A DNA stretch of 64,000 nucleotides from Callipepla californica brunnescens (taxonomy: Eukaryota; Chordata; Aves; Galliformes; Odontophoridae), in the NCBI GenBank assembly GCA_023055505.1, contig JALIRH010000035.1, positions 5,698,382-5,762,381 of the forward strand, written 5' to 3'. Shown here piece by piece: positions 31,966 through 43,409 of this stretch. The notes under the pieces were generated by a model, which was not told the DNA's origin, ran no database searches, and was given only the letters and a program-made list of their open reading frames with translations. Position numbers and translations under genes: made by a program. Positions within the stretch are counted from its first letter, which is position 1. The number at the start of each line of letters is the position of its first letter.

Positions 31966-33869
31966 CGTGCGTGCGCGGCTGCAGCTGTCTCTCTGTGTGC
32001 CAGTTCGCAGGGCTTGTCTGCAATTTTTTTGTCTCCCATTTCCAAAAGCCATTTTGTGCTCCTAACCCCATGCCCCGAGCAGAAATCCCTGCACTATGGG
32101 AGCAACGAGGGCTGTGCTGAGCTGCTGGGTGCAGGTGGTGCAGGGGTGGAAGGGCATCCGCATCCCACGGCATGGTGAGGGACGGTGCCATGATGCTGGT
32201 GAGGCAGATGGCTGTGGAATTTGAGTTGTCCCTTGGAAATCAGGATGCTCTGTGAAAAGCGGGGCTGTTCGAGGGATGGAATCAACAAGAGCAGGAGAGG
32301 GCTGCGATTTGAGCTGCAGAAAATCTACGAAGCTCTCTTCTTTAATGGAAAACTCAGTTTTCCTGTGAAACTCTTTCAATTGTCAGCTCAGTAATGGGAG
32401 TGAAGCTGAAGGTGGCTGCAGATGTCTGGGAGCTGGAAGGACACCTGTGTCACTCCCCTGGACTCCCTGCCCAGGGCTCTGTCCCCTTGTCCCCGCATTG
32501 CTGTCCCCAGCTCCCCACCCCTTTACTGCTGAGTAACTGCTGGGTTCTTCCACATGATTATTTCATGCCATGGCCGGGGGGAGCTCATGATGTTCTACAT
32601 CTACATGATGTGCTGAGCTCCTCTTTCTACTCTGGCATCAGAGAGCTGTTCTTTCTCTCTCTCTTTCTTTCTGGTTTTGAAGCTCTTTGAGGTCTGGTTC
32701 TTTGGAGAATCAAACTGCTTGAAAAAGAACTTTCTTTCAGCTCCAGCTGCCGTGAACCCAAGATTTGTCACTTTTGCTCCAAGGCAACGCCGATGGAGTA
32801 AAGCACATAAATGGAAATACAGCAGGTGAGGAAGGCACACACCTGCCCTGTGCATAGCGAGGTTGGGTGAGCTGATGGTGCCTCTGGTTAACGAAGCATG
32901 TGTCTGCACTGCAGTAGCAGTAGCAAAGAGCTGATGCATCAGTGGTGGCTTTGCAGGGAGCATAGCGTTGCCGAAGCAGAAAAGCATCACAGGGGCCTTT
33001 GCTCTGCTGCAAAGTTTGAGTTTGCTGGACTGGAGTAGGTTGGACTCGGGTTATGTTGGCTGCTAAACCTTTGGGATCACCCAGGCACGCTCTGCTCTCT
33101 CCAGCGAGAGTGCAGCCAGGCCCTGTGTCATTTCCTCCCCACCACTTCTCCTCCTGTGAGAAGTAATGCTCGCTGGAAGAAAGGAAGAAAATCCACAATT
33201 ATTTTCCTGCTGTATTGGTATTGCTGTATCAACGTAGCCTGACAGAAACCCACTGCTTTGATAAGGTCTGCGTGTTTCCTTCCTGCTTGATGGTGTCCTA
33301 TGATTATTAAGATAATAAAGGCAAACCAAAGTCCTTTGATATCAGGAAAAAAGAAACATTTGGGGTTTGGCTGAAATGAAACATTGCTGAGCCTCAGGTG
33401 AGTGCTGGGAAGATGAGCACTGCCTTGTGATGCTTGCTGAAAAAGCTTTCCATTAAGTTTAGGTAAATTCTGACACATCATCCCAATGCTTTGCTGTGAG
33501 AAAGCACAGACAAAGCCTCCAGATCTCCCCCGTTTCCCAGGGAAAAAGGATGAGTGTTTCCATCAGAGGTGTCTCAAACCAGGTGTCAACAATCTGGGGG
33601 CAGCACCTGACTCTTCCGCACTCAGTAAATGAGGTTTCTGATTGGAAGGAACTCGCCCATCTGTAAGAGAATGTCCTATATACAGGACTAATAACATCAG
33701 TATGAATAATTCATTCATCTTTATTACACGGAAAGGTGTGTGAGGAGTGTAAGGCACACGCGGTTTCATCAAAGAAAAGCAGATTCTGTTAAAAAATGAT
33801 CCGTTTTGCTGTGGGTTTTGGACTCTCTGCAGATTAGCTCACGTCCAGCAAATCAGTCTGCAAACTCTA
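31966..33869. other. Non-coding spacer
   Basis: No gene. A CT-rich microsatellite-type tract lies at 32654-32673. The 8-mer CATGATGT occurs twice near 32585-32612. Minus-strand frames of 129 and 153 codons overlap in two registers and have no domains. A small AT-rich patch with ATGAATAATTCAT (6-bp arms around one base) is at about 33700-33712. Confidence 0.45.
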
Positions 33870-34062
33870 CTTCTGTTTGTCTCTACCCAATCTGTAGGGA
33901 GATTATTAATATCATGTAACATTCAGTTAATAGGTCAGATGTGAGACCTTATTACAGATCTAGGATAAATTGCCTCTCCAGTAGCATATAGCGTGACCTT
34001 CACGGACTTCAGAGTTCAATATTCAACCTTCATACATTCAGCCTTAATTACTGTGTGCTCGG
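33870..34062. promoter_or_regulatory. Candidate conserved non-coding element
   Basis: AT-leaning repeat-free block with GATTATTAATATCATG, CAGTTAATAGGTCAG, CTTATTACAGATC, CAGCCTTAATTACTGTG and GGGCATTAGCGC. Role inferred from motif density. Confidence 0.38.
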
Positions 34063-34469
34063 GCATTAGCGCTGCCTCCAAAGGTCTGGGTGCAGCTAGT
34101 GGGGACCTCGCTTTGCATCGCTGTTTCCCATACTGCTGATGGGGAGGGATGCAGGGAGCACTTTTCTGGGGTGGTTTAGATCCGAGCTCTTGTTTTGCTG
34201 TCATTGCTGCTCTCTCTTTCAGTTGGTTTCCCACTAGAAGTCGTCTGTGTGGCTGCTGGCTGCCCTGGGAGCCTGATGTTCTGGATTTGGGGTTACATCA
34301 GGAAGGATTTGCGTAGCATTCCTCGTGTTCAGTGACATTTCCCTCCCTGTCCCAGCAATGGGAGCACGGTGTTGGTGGCATCTCGATGGCAGTGTCCCAG
34401 GAGCCCTTCCCTGCAATGCACCTTTTCAGCTTTCCTAAATTCTGCTTGTTTTGCCGGGGGAGAGGCGAT
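34063..34469. other. Non-coding spacer
   Basis: No gene, RNA gene or repeat recognised. Confidence 0.42.
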
Positions 34470-34760
34470 GGCCTTCATTATGAGTCAGAGCAGGTGACAT
34501 AATTCTCCCTCAGTGCTTTCAAATCTATGAACACATGAACTTAATATTAGCAACACAGATACAAATAGCATTTTAACGCAGTATTTATCACGGCGCTTTC
34601 TCAGGAGAAAATCTATCAAAGCTTTAGATCTAAAACTCTCCCATTCTTCTTGAGCAACAAGATCAATTCATTAATATTTGGAAAGCTCGCAGCGTTATTA
34701 ATCATCTGTTATTATTTCATTTATGTACCTCTTAGTAAGGAGAAGTCAGATGAGCCAAGG
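34470..34760. promoter_or_regulatory. Candidate conserved non-coding element
   Basis: AT-rich repeat-free block with CTTCATTATGAGTC, GAACTTAATATTAGC, TTTTAACGCAGTATTTATC, CAATTCATTAATATTTGG and GCGTTATTAATCATCTG. Ends in GC-richer spacer containing another octamer ATTTGCAT at 34817-34824. Role inferred. Confidence 0.4.
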
Positions 34761-34899
34761 CCAGCCTCGCTAATGGCGTTTTTTGACTTGGGAGTGCAGG
34801 GAAGAAGGATGGGAACATTTGCATGGGGTGAAAACCCATCCTTTGTGCTCGCATTTTTGTGGCGGAGGTAATAAAGGATGCTGCGAGTCATCTGCAGGC

Positions 34900-35260
34900 T
34901 CAGAGAGGTAGAAGGTTAATTGTCTTAGCATTACGAATTCACTTCATATTCACGGTCACGGTGCGGCTCATAATGAATTGATTTGGTATTCATGCGGACG
35001 TAGCAGCCCCCTCCTTCCATAGGATCCACGTTGCAGTCCTGAGCACACCTACACCGTAGGGAAGTGCTGTGGGAGGTGGTCTCAGCATGACGTGAGGTGC
35101 ACAGACCAGAGAAGTCATTAAACCCTGCTGCCAACCGCTCACCGGAGAGGTCAGCCCCTAAATGAGTTTAGCTCCTTCCCCGAGTCTATCTCAGAAGAGT
35201 ACCCACGGCTCGAAAATAAGTTTGTAATTGACTGATCCAGACAGATGAGTTTGGGAAGAG
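34900..35260. promoter_or_regulatory. Candidate conserved non-coding element
   Basis: The left part is AT-rich with GGTTAATTGTC, AGCATTACGAATTC and CTCATAATGAATTGATTTGG. The right part has GAAAATAAGTTTGTAATTGAC. CpG words (TTCACGGTCACGG, CATGCGGACGTAGC) are retained. No repeat recognised. Confidence 0.33.
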
Positions 35261-35689
35261 GTGATTGATGTCAGCAATATATTTGAACGCAGTCAGCCTG
35301 CCCAGGAATACTAATTTTACAGCCTGGTTGAGTGCACAGACCTGCCGCTCGCACGCATGTTGGCGAGGGGGTTGGGATGCTGGTGGCCGTGCCCCAGCTG
35401 AGCCCTGATATCACCCTGGGCTGTTGCTTTTCCATGCCTTGGGAAGAGCCTTTTGCTACGCTTAAAGGGCAGAGAGACAAACTCAGGGGTTATCACAGAG
35501 CTGGTTATCGGTACAGAACACAGACTGAGTGGTGACAGCAGTCCCTGAGCTGGGGCACAGCACAGAAATCAGGGGGTGACTGCAGCAAAGCCTCCCAGGG
35601 CCTGGAGAGGGAGAATGGCAATCACGAGGTGGATAAATGGGAAATCCACGTGGTCACCGCTCCCACTCTTTCCACAACTGTGGCGATAA
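35261..35689. other. Non-coding spacer
   Basis: No gene recognised. Frames of 67-69 codons overlap on opposite strands. Confidence 0.42.
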
Positions 35690-35910
35690 CTCAGACAAAT
35701 CATGGTTTAGTTGCTTTACTGCAGGACCAGCATTAAGTGCGGGCGATTCTTCACCTTGAGAAGCAATGTAAAGGAGCTTTTTCCCTTTATATTTTCTGGA
35801 TAATTAGATTAATGTTGCACTCTGGGTGAGTTTTAATGTAAGAAGGCTATGTTAGATCACTGTAATTTGTTCCTTCGCCAGCTAAAGTGCTCCGAGGCCG
35901 GGATGCGTGC
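35690..35910. promoter_or_regulatory. Candidate conserved non-coding element
   Basis: AT-rich repeat-free block with CCAGCATTAAGTGCGGGCG, CTGGATAATTAGATTAATG, GTTTTAATGTAAG and CACTGTAATTTG. Role inferred from composition. Confidence 0.38.
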
Positions 35911-36199
35911 GGGTGAGTTCAGGGCTGCAGCCGCTCTCCTTTGGGTAAAGTGACAGAGGTCTCTGTGCAGCCATCACTGGAAGATGAGGAGTTGCCAAGA
36001 GCAACGCCTGCACAAGTTCCTCAGGAAGACAAAGTGAAAACTTGGTGAGTTAGGGCCCGTGATGCAGCGCAGCGGCGTGCCAACAGAACATCTCGTGCCT
36101 CCTTCGCCCTCTTTTGCTCTCCCCTCTTTGCCCCTTGTCTTCCAGACCAGATGTGAGAAAGCAACAGAAATCCCATTTCAAGGTATGCACCAAGAAGGG

Positions 36200-36245
36200 A
36201 TTTCTTTCTTTCTTTTTTTTTTATCATCCTTCTCCTTCTCTCCTC
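36200..36245. repeat. Pyrimidine-rich low-complexity tract
   Basis: TTTCTTTCTTTCTTTTTTTT followed by a CTTCTCCTTCTC stretch. Simple sequence with no functional claim. Confidence 0.7.
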
Positions 36246-36640
36246 CTTGAAATGAAGTTTCCTGCACTGCTCATTAGATGATAAGTGAATATAGAAAACC
36301 TTTGAGCGAAGGTAATTCCTGGCGTGCAGAAGAGGGCCGTGGTGCTGGCTGCACATTTATGAATGCAAACGAGTTCGGGCGTCCTATGGGGATGCTTTGT
36401 CAGTCCTTTTATCTCCAAAACCAAAGTTCAAACCGACTTCCTGAGTCAAGAACCATAAAATTATTCCACTGAAAGAATTCTCAAATGCCGTCTGTGGCGG
36501 GGGAGACCTTCATTTATCAGCCTCTGAACTGGTCCGTGCATGCGCGAGGGAAATGAAAGAGCCCCTCATTATCAGGGTCCTATTCAGCTTCATGCTGCTC
36601 TCCTATAATTGACGGAATATATTATGCTCCAGCAGGGAAA
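36246..36640. promoter_or_regulatory. Candidate conserved non-coding element
   Basis: AT-leaning block with GCTCATTAGATGATAAG, GAAGGTAATTCC, CCATAAAATTATTCC, CCTCATTATCAGG, and CTATAATTGACGG with ATATATTATGC. It lies immediately left of an L2/MIR-like fragment, which may set its right border. Confidence 0.35.
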
Positions 36641-36664
36641 GTCCTGGTGACTCAAATGGAAATC

Positions 36665-36772
36665 CGTAATAATAATAACCCGGTGTACTTCTGTAGCCCA
36701 TTTCATCTCCAGATCTCAAAGCACTTTTGAGACAATTAAGCAAGACCCACAGAAATCCCTGTGAGACCGGGA
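36665..36772 (-). mobile_element. Ancient L2/MIR-type 3' tail, antisense
   Basis: AATAATAATAACC, GTACTTCTGTAGCCCATTTCATC, CAGATCTCAAAGCACTTT, GACAATTAAGC and CCCTGTGAG follow the reverse-complement order of an L2/MIR-type 3' end (sense: AAAGCGCTTTGAGATC, then GATGAAA, then GCTATATAA, then ATTATTATT). Two further copies lie at 55571 and 57106. All are diverged from each other, consistent with an old family. The family name is from memory of related reptile and mammal copies and is not certain. Confidence 0.55.
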
Positions 36773-37299
36773 AGTCTTTAGCACCAGATTTGCCTTTATT
36801 GCAAACTGAACGTGAGTTGTGCATCAAGAGCTGTCCCCTCCCCTGAGCACTGCACCCAAGTGCCTGTGACATGGGAGTGTGTGTGAGTGCCACCGATGAT
36901 GTTTGTGTGCACGGGATAAAATTCAAGAGAGATGCCAACACAACCATGGATGTGGGCTAAGGATGCTCAGGTTCTGGGCACGCTTGTCCTTTGGGGAGCA
37001 TTGACAGGACTTGCTATTAACAAGCTGCAAATGTGTGGATTGAGGTGTTTGTGTGTGATCTTGGAAGGGCTCAACCCAGTGCACGGGGCTGAGTTTTCTT
37101 CGAGATATGGATAACCCAAGGGCAGGATTGGTCGAGCATCCCATGCACGGGGTAATGCCACACGCAGGGTGCATGTTTCATGCCTGCAGAGGGATGTCAA
37201 AGCGTGAGTGTAAAAAGCAGAGGGATGGCTCTGGAGGAGTGCAGCTGGTGTCACTTCTGTCCTGGTTCCTTCCCACCAAGGAGAAGCAGCACCACCACA

Positions 37300-37840
37300 T
37301 TGCTGATGCCGTCCTCGTTATGAGTCACTTCTGCCAAATACTGGGAACGTTCTGGAGATTAATTGCCGCTGTAATTAACAAGCTGGTTTGCAGGCAGTTT
37401 GCTGGAGCTTTTGTTTCTTTTCAAGGTATTTTAAATCCATCACTTTAGTAGCTGCTCTTCCTGCAGCAGCACATGGCTGCTGTACGGGTGGGGTTCAGCT
37501 GTGGTCTGCGTCATGGTCTCATTGCACTGATCAAACCCAGCTCCTGAAAATCACCTGGAGCAGATGGAAACTTTCTGGGGCCGCATGGAGAGCTGAGGCT
37601 CCAGCCCCATTTGTCAGGAAGAGCTGGAGGATGCTCCCTGTCCATCCAGCTGGTCGCTTGCACCATCTCCCAGTACTGCCTAAAGGTGGAGGACCCTATT
37701 TAATTAAGTAATGAGAATCGAATATGATTGCTACAAGCAGCAGCTAATTAAAAGGAGGGAAACTGCAAATGAGAAGTGCCATGAATTCAGTAAAAATCAA
37801 TCAAATTAGAGCGTCTCATCATCCCTTCAAATGGGCCCGA
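37300..37840. promoter_or_regulatory. Two candidate conserved non-coding patches
   Basis: The first (37300-37460) has GGAGATTAATTGCCGCTGTAATTAAC, two ATTA-type cores 14 bp apart. The second (37690-37840) has CTATTTAATTAAGTAATGAG, GCAGCTAATTAAAAGG and TCAATCAAATTAGAGCG. They are separated by GC-richer spacer. No repeat is recognised in either. Confidence 0.35.
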
Positions 37841-39605
37841 TCTACTTTCTTGTTAACCCCTTGAATGACAAGTTAGTGCTCTGTGTTAGGGGTGGGAGGG
37901 AGGCAAATGGTGCCACCACCACCAGAAGTGACGTTTGGCACTCGGAAGGCTTGTGGTCACCCCCGTGTTCCCCTTCCCATGGCCAAACCCCATTCTTCCC
38001 ATTCCTCTTCCTTTGAATCCCAACCCAAAGAGGTGGGCAGCAACTCTCAGCAGAAGAGGAGGAAGAAAAATCCCACTTAATCAAAGAGAATATTAAAGCT
38101 GAGCTTTTTGTACAGCACGGCCCTCAGATTGAGATATCCCCTCCGTCAGCAGGGGGGAGAGCAAGGGAGAGGGATGGAGATAAAAAGGCATCAGAGTTTT
38201 AATTAGAGAGCTGCATCCCGTCTTCGTTTGCTGCTGCTTTCCGGATGCCTTCATTAGGTTTCACCCTTTAAACGCTCGTTATCAAAGATTTACAAAACCC
38301 ACCAATTTGGTGCCTGCATTCGCTTGAAGAGTTTGGATTTCAGTGCAGCTGGTTGGGACAGCATGTGGGGTGCAATGGGAATGCAATACCCACCCCGTAG
38401 CAATGAGAGCTCCCAGCGGAGCTCAAGGATCACTGAGCTGTGTCCGAGCTCCTTGCAGGGAATGCCATGCTGCTCCCTGCATGCTGCCACAAGGAGGTCC
38501 TGGCCAGTGCCAGGGTGCCCAGCCCTGCTTTGGAGCAGCACCACGGGGCCTTTCCCAGCCACCGATCTGTGCTTTAGTTTCAATTAAAGTGCTAATGATC
38601 CTTTCCAAATTGGGTTGCGTAGAAACGTGCTGTTTTCACCCCCAGGAAACCAGATGTGTTCTAGGATCCGGAATAAAAAGACAGCCTATAAAACAGGCAA
38701 AAAAATGCCTGAATTCCCACATTTCTTCCCATGTTTCACAGGGTTTGGAGCGGGGCTGGCAGTTGTGTGGCCTCCAGCAGCGATAAATGTTTAATCCTGA
38801 GAAGAGCTGAGGGGCCAGGGCACCTGGGCTGCGTGCTCGCGCCTGCCAAGCTGTCGTGCCTAATAATGAGCAGAGCATCAGCAGTCGGGGGCACACGTTC
38901 AGATCCTGAAAATGTCAAGTCCAGTGCTGAGGACAGCAAGCTCCAATGGGATGCGTGACCTTGGGCCACACTGCTGCTTCTGTCCCGAGGAGCTTTCTCC
39001 ATCCGTTGTGCATCGCTGCTGTGGGGTGAGGGTGGGATGGCACAGCTTGTTTTCCTCTTCCCAGCGCTGGCAGCCCCACCACCTCGCGTTCTGCTCTCTG
39101 CCCCTTTTCCCCTTACATAAAATCCTCGCTGCGGTCCCGGTCTGTGTGCGGGATCCCGGTGACAGCTGTTGGCAGTGTGACACCGCAGCCGGACCTGACA
39201 AGCCGTGTTAATTAGGATGTGATGTACTGTGGGGTGACATGGCTCAGCACGGCCAAATTGGCAGCGTCAGTCACTGCACAGAGAGGGGGGCACTCACGTG
39301 GCGTTTAATTATGGCAGCGTGCGCTGGAGGGGCTGTGCTGGTTGTCCCCAGACCTGAGCAGGGGACATTCCCTGCCCATGGGCTGAGCCAGGCACCAGCT
39401 CTGGATTTTTGCCTTCCAGCAGAAGGGCAAAGCCAGGACTATGGGGTGACCCTGCAGTCATTTGCATTCGGCATCTCCTTTAGGTCAAGCATCCCTGGAT
39501 GTGGGAGGTTTGGCTTGGAGCAGAGCCACTGAAAGCTTTGGCTGTGCTGGAGGCAGCTCCCTTGGGGTGAGCTGTGGGTTTGGTTGAGCTGGGTGTGCCC
39601 ACGTC
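37841..39605. other. Non-coding spacer
   Basis: No gene recognised. The 147-codon plus-strand frame at 38343-38786 overlaps three other frames and has no domains. An octamer ATTTGCAT is at 39460-39467. Short AT-rich patches lie at 38085-38115 and 38575-38610. Confidence 0.45.
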
Positions 39606-39609
39606 CCTG

Positions 39610-39679
39610 TTCATTACAGGGGGGTTGGGCTAGGTGACCTTTAATGGTCCCTTTCAACTCAGACAGCTCTGTGGTTGTA
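39610..39679 (+). mobile_element. CR1 LINE 3' terminus, sense
   Basis: GGGGTTGGGCTAGGTGACCTTT, AATGGTCCCTTTCAACTCAGAC and CTCTGTGGTTGTAAG are a diverged CR1 3' end. Confidence 0.75.
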
Positions 39680-39758
39680 AGGGAATGGGGCAGAGTGTTG
39701 GAGCTGAGCTGCAAGGACAGCTCGTTGCTCCATGCAACATGGTTTGGGGCAGGATGAA

Positions 39759-39938
39759 TCAATTCTTCTCTGAAAGAGAGGTGCTGCACTGCACTACTGC
39801 ACAAGGAGTGGGGGATCCCCATCCCCAGAGCCGTGGGGATGTGGCACTGAGGGACGAGGGCAGTGGTCACAGAGTGGGGGGGCGGGACTGGGGATCTGAG
39901 AGGTCTTCTCCAGTCTGAATGATTCTGTGGTTTCTCAT
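39759..39938 (+). mobile_element. CR1 LINE 3' fragment, sense
   Basis: It starts in the AATTCTTCTCTGAAAGAGAGGTG region, passes through a CCGTGGGGATGTGGCACTGAGGGACG block with GTCACAGAGTGGGG, and ends with GGATCTGAGAGGTCTTCTCCAG, CTGAATGATTCTGTGGTTTC. It is colinear with the CR1 3' region and lies only 80 bp from the CR1 tail at 39610-39679, so the two are separate insertions or one disrupted locus. Confidence 0.85.
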
Positions 39939-39939
39939 A

Positions 39940-40599
39940 ACCTCTTTGGGATTAATGGAACCAACAGAGCTTTTAGGGCAAGTAACATCTCTGTGCACAA
40001 TTCCTTCCTCTTTATCTGTTGTAAAACCAAAAGCATTGTCACGTTTGGTGTAACAGCACTAAAGTAAAGCAGGCAGGAATGTGACTCTCCTTTGGCGCAG
40101 ATAAAAAGCTCTGGGGCTGCTCCTGACACAGAATCTGTCTCCACAGCCCTAAAAGTCGATGGAAGTGATTTCCCAGTTCGTTCTGGACAGCACGCCCGGG
40201 CCCCGTTAGCAGGTGGATGGCGTAGCTGACGCACTGCTGCTGCACATAGCAGTCGTTGCTCTAGCAGGAGCTCTGGCTGTATCTCAAGTGGAAAAAAACA
40301 TCCCCAGTTTAACAGGAACACGGAAATATGTACCCAATGGGTTTGTGCCCGTTGCCCGTGAAGACATTCACCTTAGTGTGAACATGGGAACAGAACCTCT
40401 CTCTCCTTTCTCTCCGCTCACCCTCTGCCCCGTGCTCTCCTCCACAATCCATGGCTGTCCCCATTCCCCCACCCATCAGGTGGAGCTGGGGCAGGCAGGG
40501 CTGCCTCCCTTCCTCGCAGAAGGATTGGGAAATAAAAAGTAAAAGACCTTTGTGGTTTGGGCGAGGGAATGAAATGTGGCGGGGGGGAGAGGAAAAGTA
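39940..40599. other. Non-coding spacer
   Basis: No gene. The plus-strand frame 40213-40542 and minus-strand frames 39935-40321 and 40309-40677 overlap and lack domains. Confidence 0.45.
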
Positions 40600-41420
40600 T
40601 TTCTCAATATAATGAAAACACAAATGGACAAGATAATTATCTTCATAAGGGCTTGGATCCATGACAGTACATCTCATTTTATAAAGCCCATTAGAGTTGG
40701 AATTTTATGCAAAACGCTAAAAGAAATCTAAAAATATAAGGCAATAGAGTCACAGCACTGGGGTTCATTAAGGGGGGGGAGTGTTATATTGGAGGCAATA
40801 AACCCTGTGAGAACCAGGAAAACAATGTTCCAGTAACACCATCGTAAATTACCGTGGTTTAATCACTTGGTAAATAACTAAGATATTTCTGCAGGTTTTA
40901 TCACGTTGCTAAAAAGAAAAATCCCGGGCCCGCGTGCATCAGGGATTCAGCTGGGATGGTTTCCGTGGAGGCACCATCGTAGGAGAGTGTCATTTTAGCA
41001 ATTTACTTTTTTAAATAATAGTATATTATTTTCTGCATGAATCCACTTTTTCAACCTCTCCCATGCTTTTAAGATATCATTTACCATTAGTTGTCTCCTT
41101 TCCCTTTCCCCACTCGGCGTACTCTTGAGTCTTTGAACACACAAAATTATATTATTCCGAGCAATCTTCCCCACCACAGCAAAAAGCGAACGCTTACAGA
41201 AACTCCTGGAGGGTCTCAGTTCTAATAATGATCCTCCATGTGCCTGGACCCTAATTGCAAGATGTGATATGGGCTGATGAGAAAATATAAGAGTCTTTTT
41301 CATGGCTTTCTCTTTACCTATTAAGTAGCTGGCATCAAAGGGATGGCTGCTCTCCCCCAAGTTACCGTGCATTATACTCAAACGAAGTGCCTTCATTTAA
41401 CGTGCTCTCCTTTCTTCTGA
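40600..41420. promoter_or_regulatory. Candidate conserved non-coding region, about 800 bp
   Basis: AT-rich and repeat-free, with words such as GATAATTATCTTC, GCCCATTAGAGTTGG, GGAGGCAATAAACC, GTAAATTACCGTGG, TTTAATCACTTGG, TAAATAATAGTATATTATTTTC, ATTTACCATTAGTTG, ACAAAATTATATTATTCCG, GTTCTAATAATGATCC and CCCTAATTGCAAG. A G-run interrupts it at about 40771-40780. Minus-strand openness (133 codons, 40995-41396) has no domain content. Confidence 0.42.
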
Positions 41421-42109
41421 ATTGCTCCGGTGCAGCTGAATGAAACCCAGCGCTGGGCTTAATGTCTGAATTAAGAGTGAGAATTGAGGTTAAGTGTGGG
41501 AGGAGGTGCCCGTGTCAGGTGTGTGTGCCATCATCTGCCCCACAGGGGACAGCCACCCCCTGCCCCACTCCTGGGTGTGTGCCACACCACGGGGCGATGC
41601 TCTGGGGCAGGGTGCTCACTAGGTGTCAACCAGGTAGCTTTTTGCTGCAGAAATCTCTGCTCACTTACCATTCGGCTGAGTGTGGGGTTGGTGGGCACCC
41701 TCGTGGCTTTGGCATCCTCCTGGGGGATCAGTTCCTCAGTGCTTGGGCAGGGACATACTGGGCTCTCCGTCCTCTTCCTACCCGTGCTCCTCTCTCCCCA
41801 AAATAAGGCTCAGATGCCCACGGGGCATCAGTTGCACATCATCAGGTGGATCTGAGCTTCTCCTGCAATCACTACAAAGTAGGGCCCTGTAAAGCTCTCA
41901 GAGCTTGGAAGGGAAATAAACAGCAAGCCCTAAACTTTGCCATATTTTTTTTAAGCGCCCATGACTTTTTATTTATTTGTTCTAACCCAGTCCTGTGAGG
42001 GGGGGGGGCATAAATCCCATTGTACTGAAGCTCTCTTTTGTGCTTGGAGCCAGAAAGCAGTGGGAGCGTGGGGCTCATGTGAGCCCGGGATGTGTCACTC
42101 TGCTCCCAT
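41421..42109. other. Non-coding spacer with G-run
   Basis: No gene recognised. A T-rich patch (41944-41985) and a run of about 11 G (41999-42009) are present. Overlapping plus-strand frames of 114 and 123 codons at 41462-41855 are in different registers and unsupported by domains. Confidence 0.45.
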
Positions 42110-42720
42110 TGCTTCATTTCCAGCAGAGAAATGCATCTGACTGTGTAACAAGAAAGAGCTCTCCGCCGTAAATCAAAAGCCAGAAGCGATTCTTAGAAGT
42201 GAAATTAGAGTCCCAAGCACAGGGCTTAAAACTGGAGGAAGCAAACCTGCCTGGCTCGGCCCCTGGCTGGCAGGAGAGGGAAGTGATAAATAAATAAAGG
42301 CTTGAATTGAAATTCCAGGGAAGCCATCCAAAATAAATATGCCATATTTCCCTGCAAAAGACCGTCGTATTATTTTTATTTTTCCACTCGCGGTGCGAGC
42401 GGGCTGCTTTACATTTTAATAAATGCACAGTTTTGAAAGGGAAAATAGCATCGCTTTGATACGGCGGAGATTATTTGATCAAATAACGTATTAGAACTTC
42501 GGAGGGCCGCGTTCTGGAGGGAGAACATTTGTTTCTGTGCAGTATCCGTCTATCTAATGGGCAATGATGGCAAACAAATAATTATACGCCGGAACAAATG
42601 GGGAAAAATTAAGGTTATCTGGCACGGAACAGCAGAAAAAAAGATGCAAGCCAACAATAAGGGAGTAATGTATAGCTGAGTGCTGCGGAGATAATTGCCT
42701 ATCAATTGGCTGATGGAGGG
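42110..42720. promoter_or_regulatory. Candidate conserved non-coding region
   Basis: AT-leaning repeat-free stretch with GTGAAATTAGAGTCC, AAATAAATAAAGGC, GTCGTATTATTTTTATTTTTCC, CATTTTAATAAATGC, GGAGATTATTTGATCAAATAACG, AAATAATTATACGCCGG and GGAGATAATTGCC. TTATTTGATCAAATAA at about 42472-42487 is a perfect 16-bp palindrome. CpGs are retained (CTCCGCCGTAAATC, ATACGGCGG, TTATACGCCGG). Confidence 0.45.
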
Positions 42721-42939
42721 CTGAAGCCTGGAGGCAGAGCACTGCCATGTGCAGGGGTCTCCATCCTCTGAAATCAGCACAGAGGAGCTCATGTGGTGGT
42801 AGCGTCGCTGTCCCCAATGTGCCACCTTCTGCTGCAGAGGGGCAGGGTGACCCACTCCTGCCTTCATCCCCAGCTCCCTTTAGGCTCCCAGTGTAGCTGC
42901 TCTTCCATCTGTTTCTGCCTGCGCATCTTCGCTGTGCTC
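42721..42939. other. Non-coding spacer
   Basis: Short GC-mixed spacer, nothing recognised. Confidence 0.4.
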
Positions 42940-43080
42940 TGCCTAATGACTTTCTCTCGCTCGGAAGATGCTCTCCATTAATACCATCATTATAATTCTT
43001 CTTTCCGCCGCTTCAGATCTTGGTAGGAATGTAATCGCTGCAGCAGATTTCGAGTTACATCGTGACAGCCGAGCAAGTTG
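42940..43080. promoter_or_regulatory. Candidate conserved non-coding element (short)
   Basis: CTCTCCATTAATACCATCATTATAATTC followed by CpG-retaining words (TTTCCGCCGC, TGTAATCGCTGC, TTTCGAGTTACATCG). Such CpG retention in AT-rich DNA suggests constraint. Confidence 0.33.
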
Positions 43081-43399
43081 CAGGGGAGTTTCAGCTGTTG
43101 CTTTGCTGTGTGGTTTCAGTTTCCCTTCAGTGCCCCTCTCTGATGGACGAGGGCAGATCCCAGCTTCATCCCACCCTCCTGAATGCATTATTAGCACTGC
43201 TGTTCTGATGTTTCTGTCCTCGTTAAGAGCTGTGGTCCTGTGGCTGTTTCCCCTCCATCAGTGGAGTTCCAGCTCATTCTGCTCCCACGTTTTCTCTCTT
43301 TCTCCACTCCACGTGCTCCCAGGCTGAGTGTTTTCCTCTGCTCTTTCCCCAGAGGACCATGGAATGAGGTTCCCATGCAGATAATAATGTGCCCTGAGA
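43081..43399. other. Non-coding spacer
   Basis: Pyrimidine-rich plus-strand sequence without a recognised gene; a good acceptor-like tract occurs near 43330-43352 but no donor or sustained frame follows it. Confidence 0.4.
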
Positions 43400-43409
43400 T
43401 GTTTATCCC

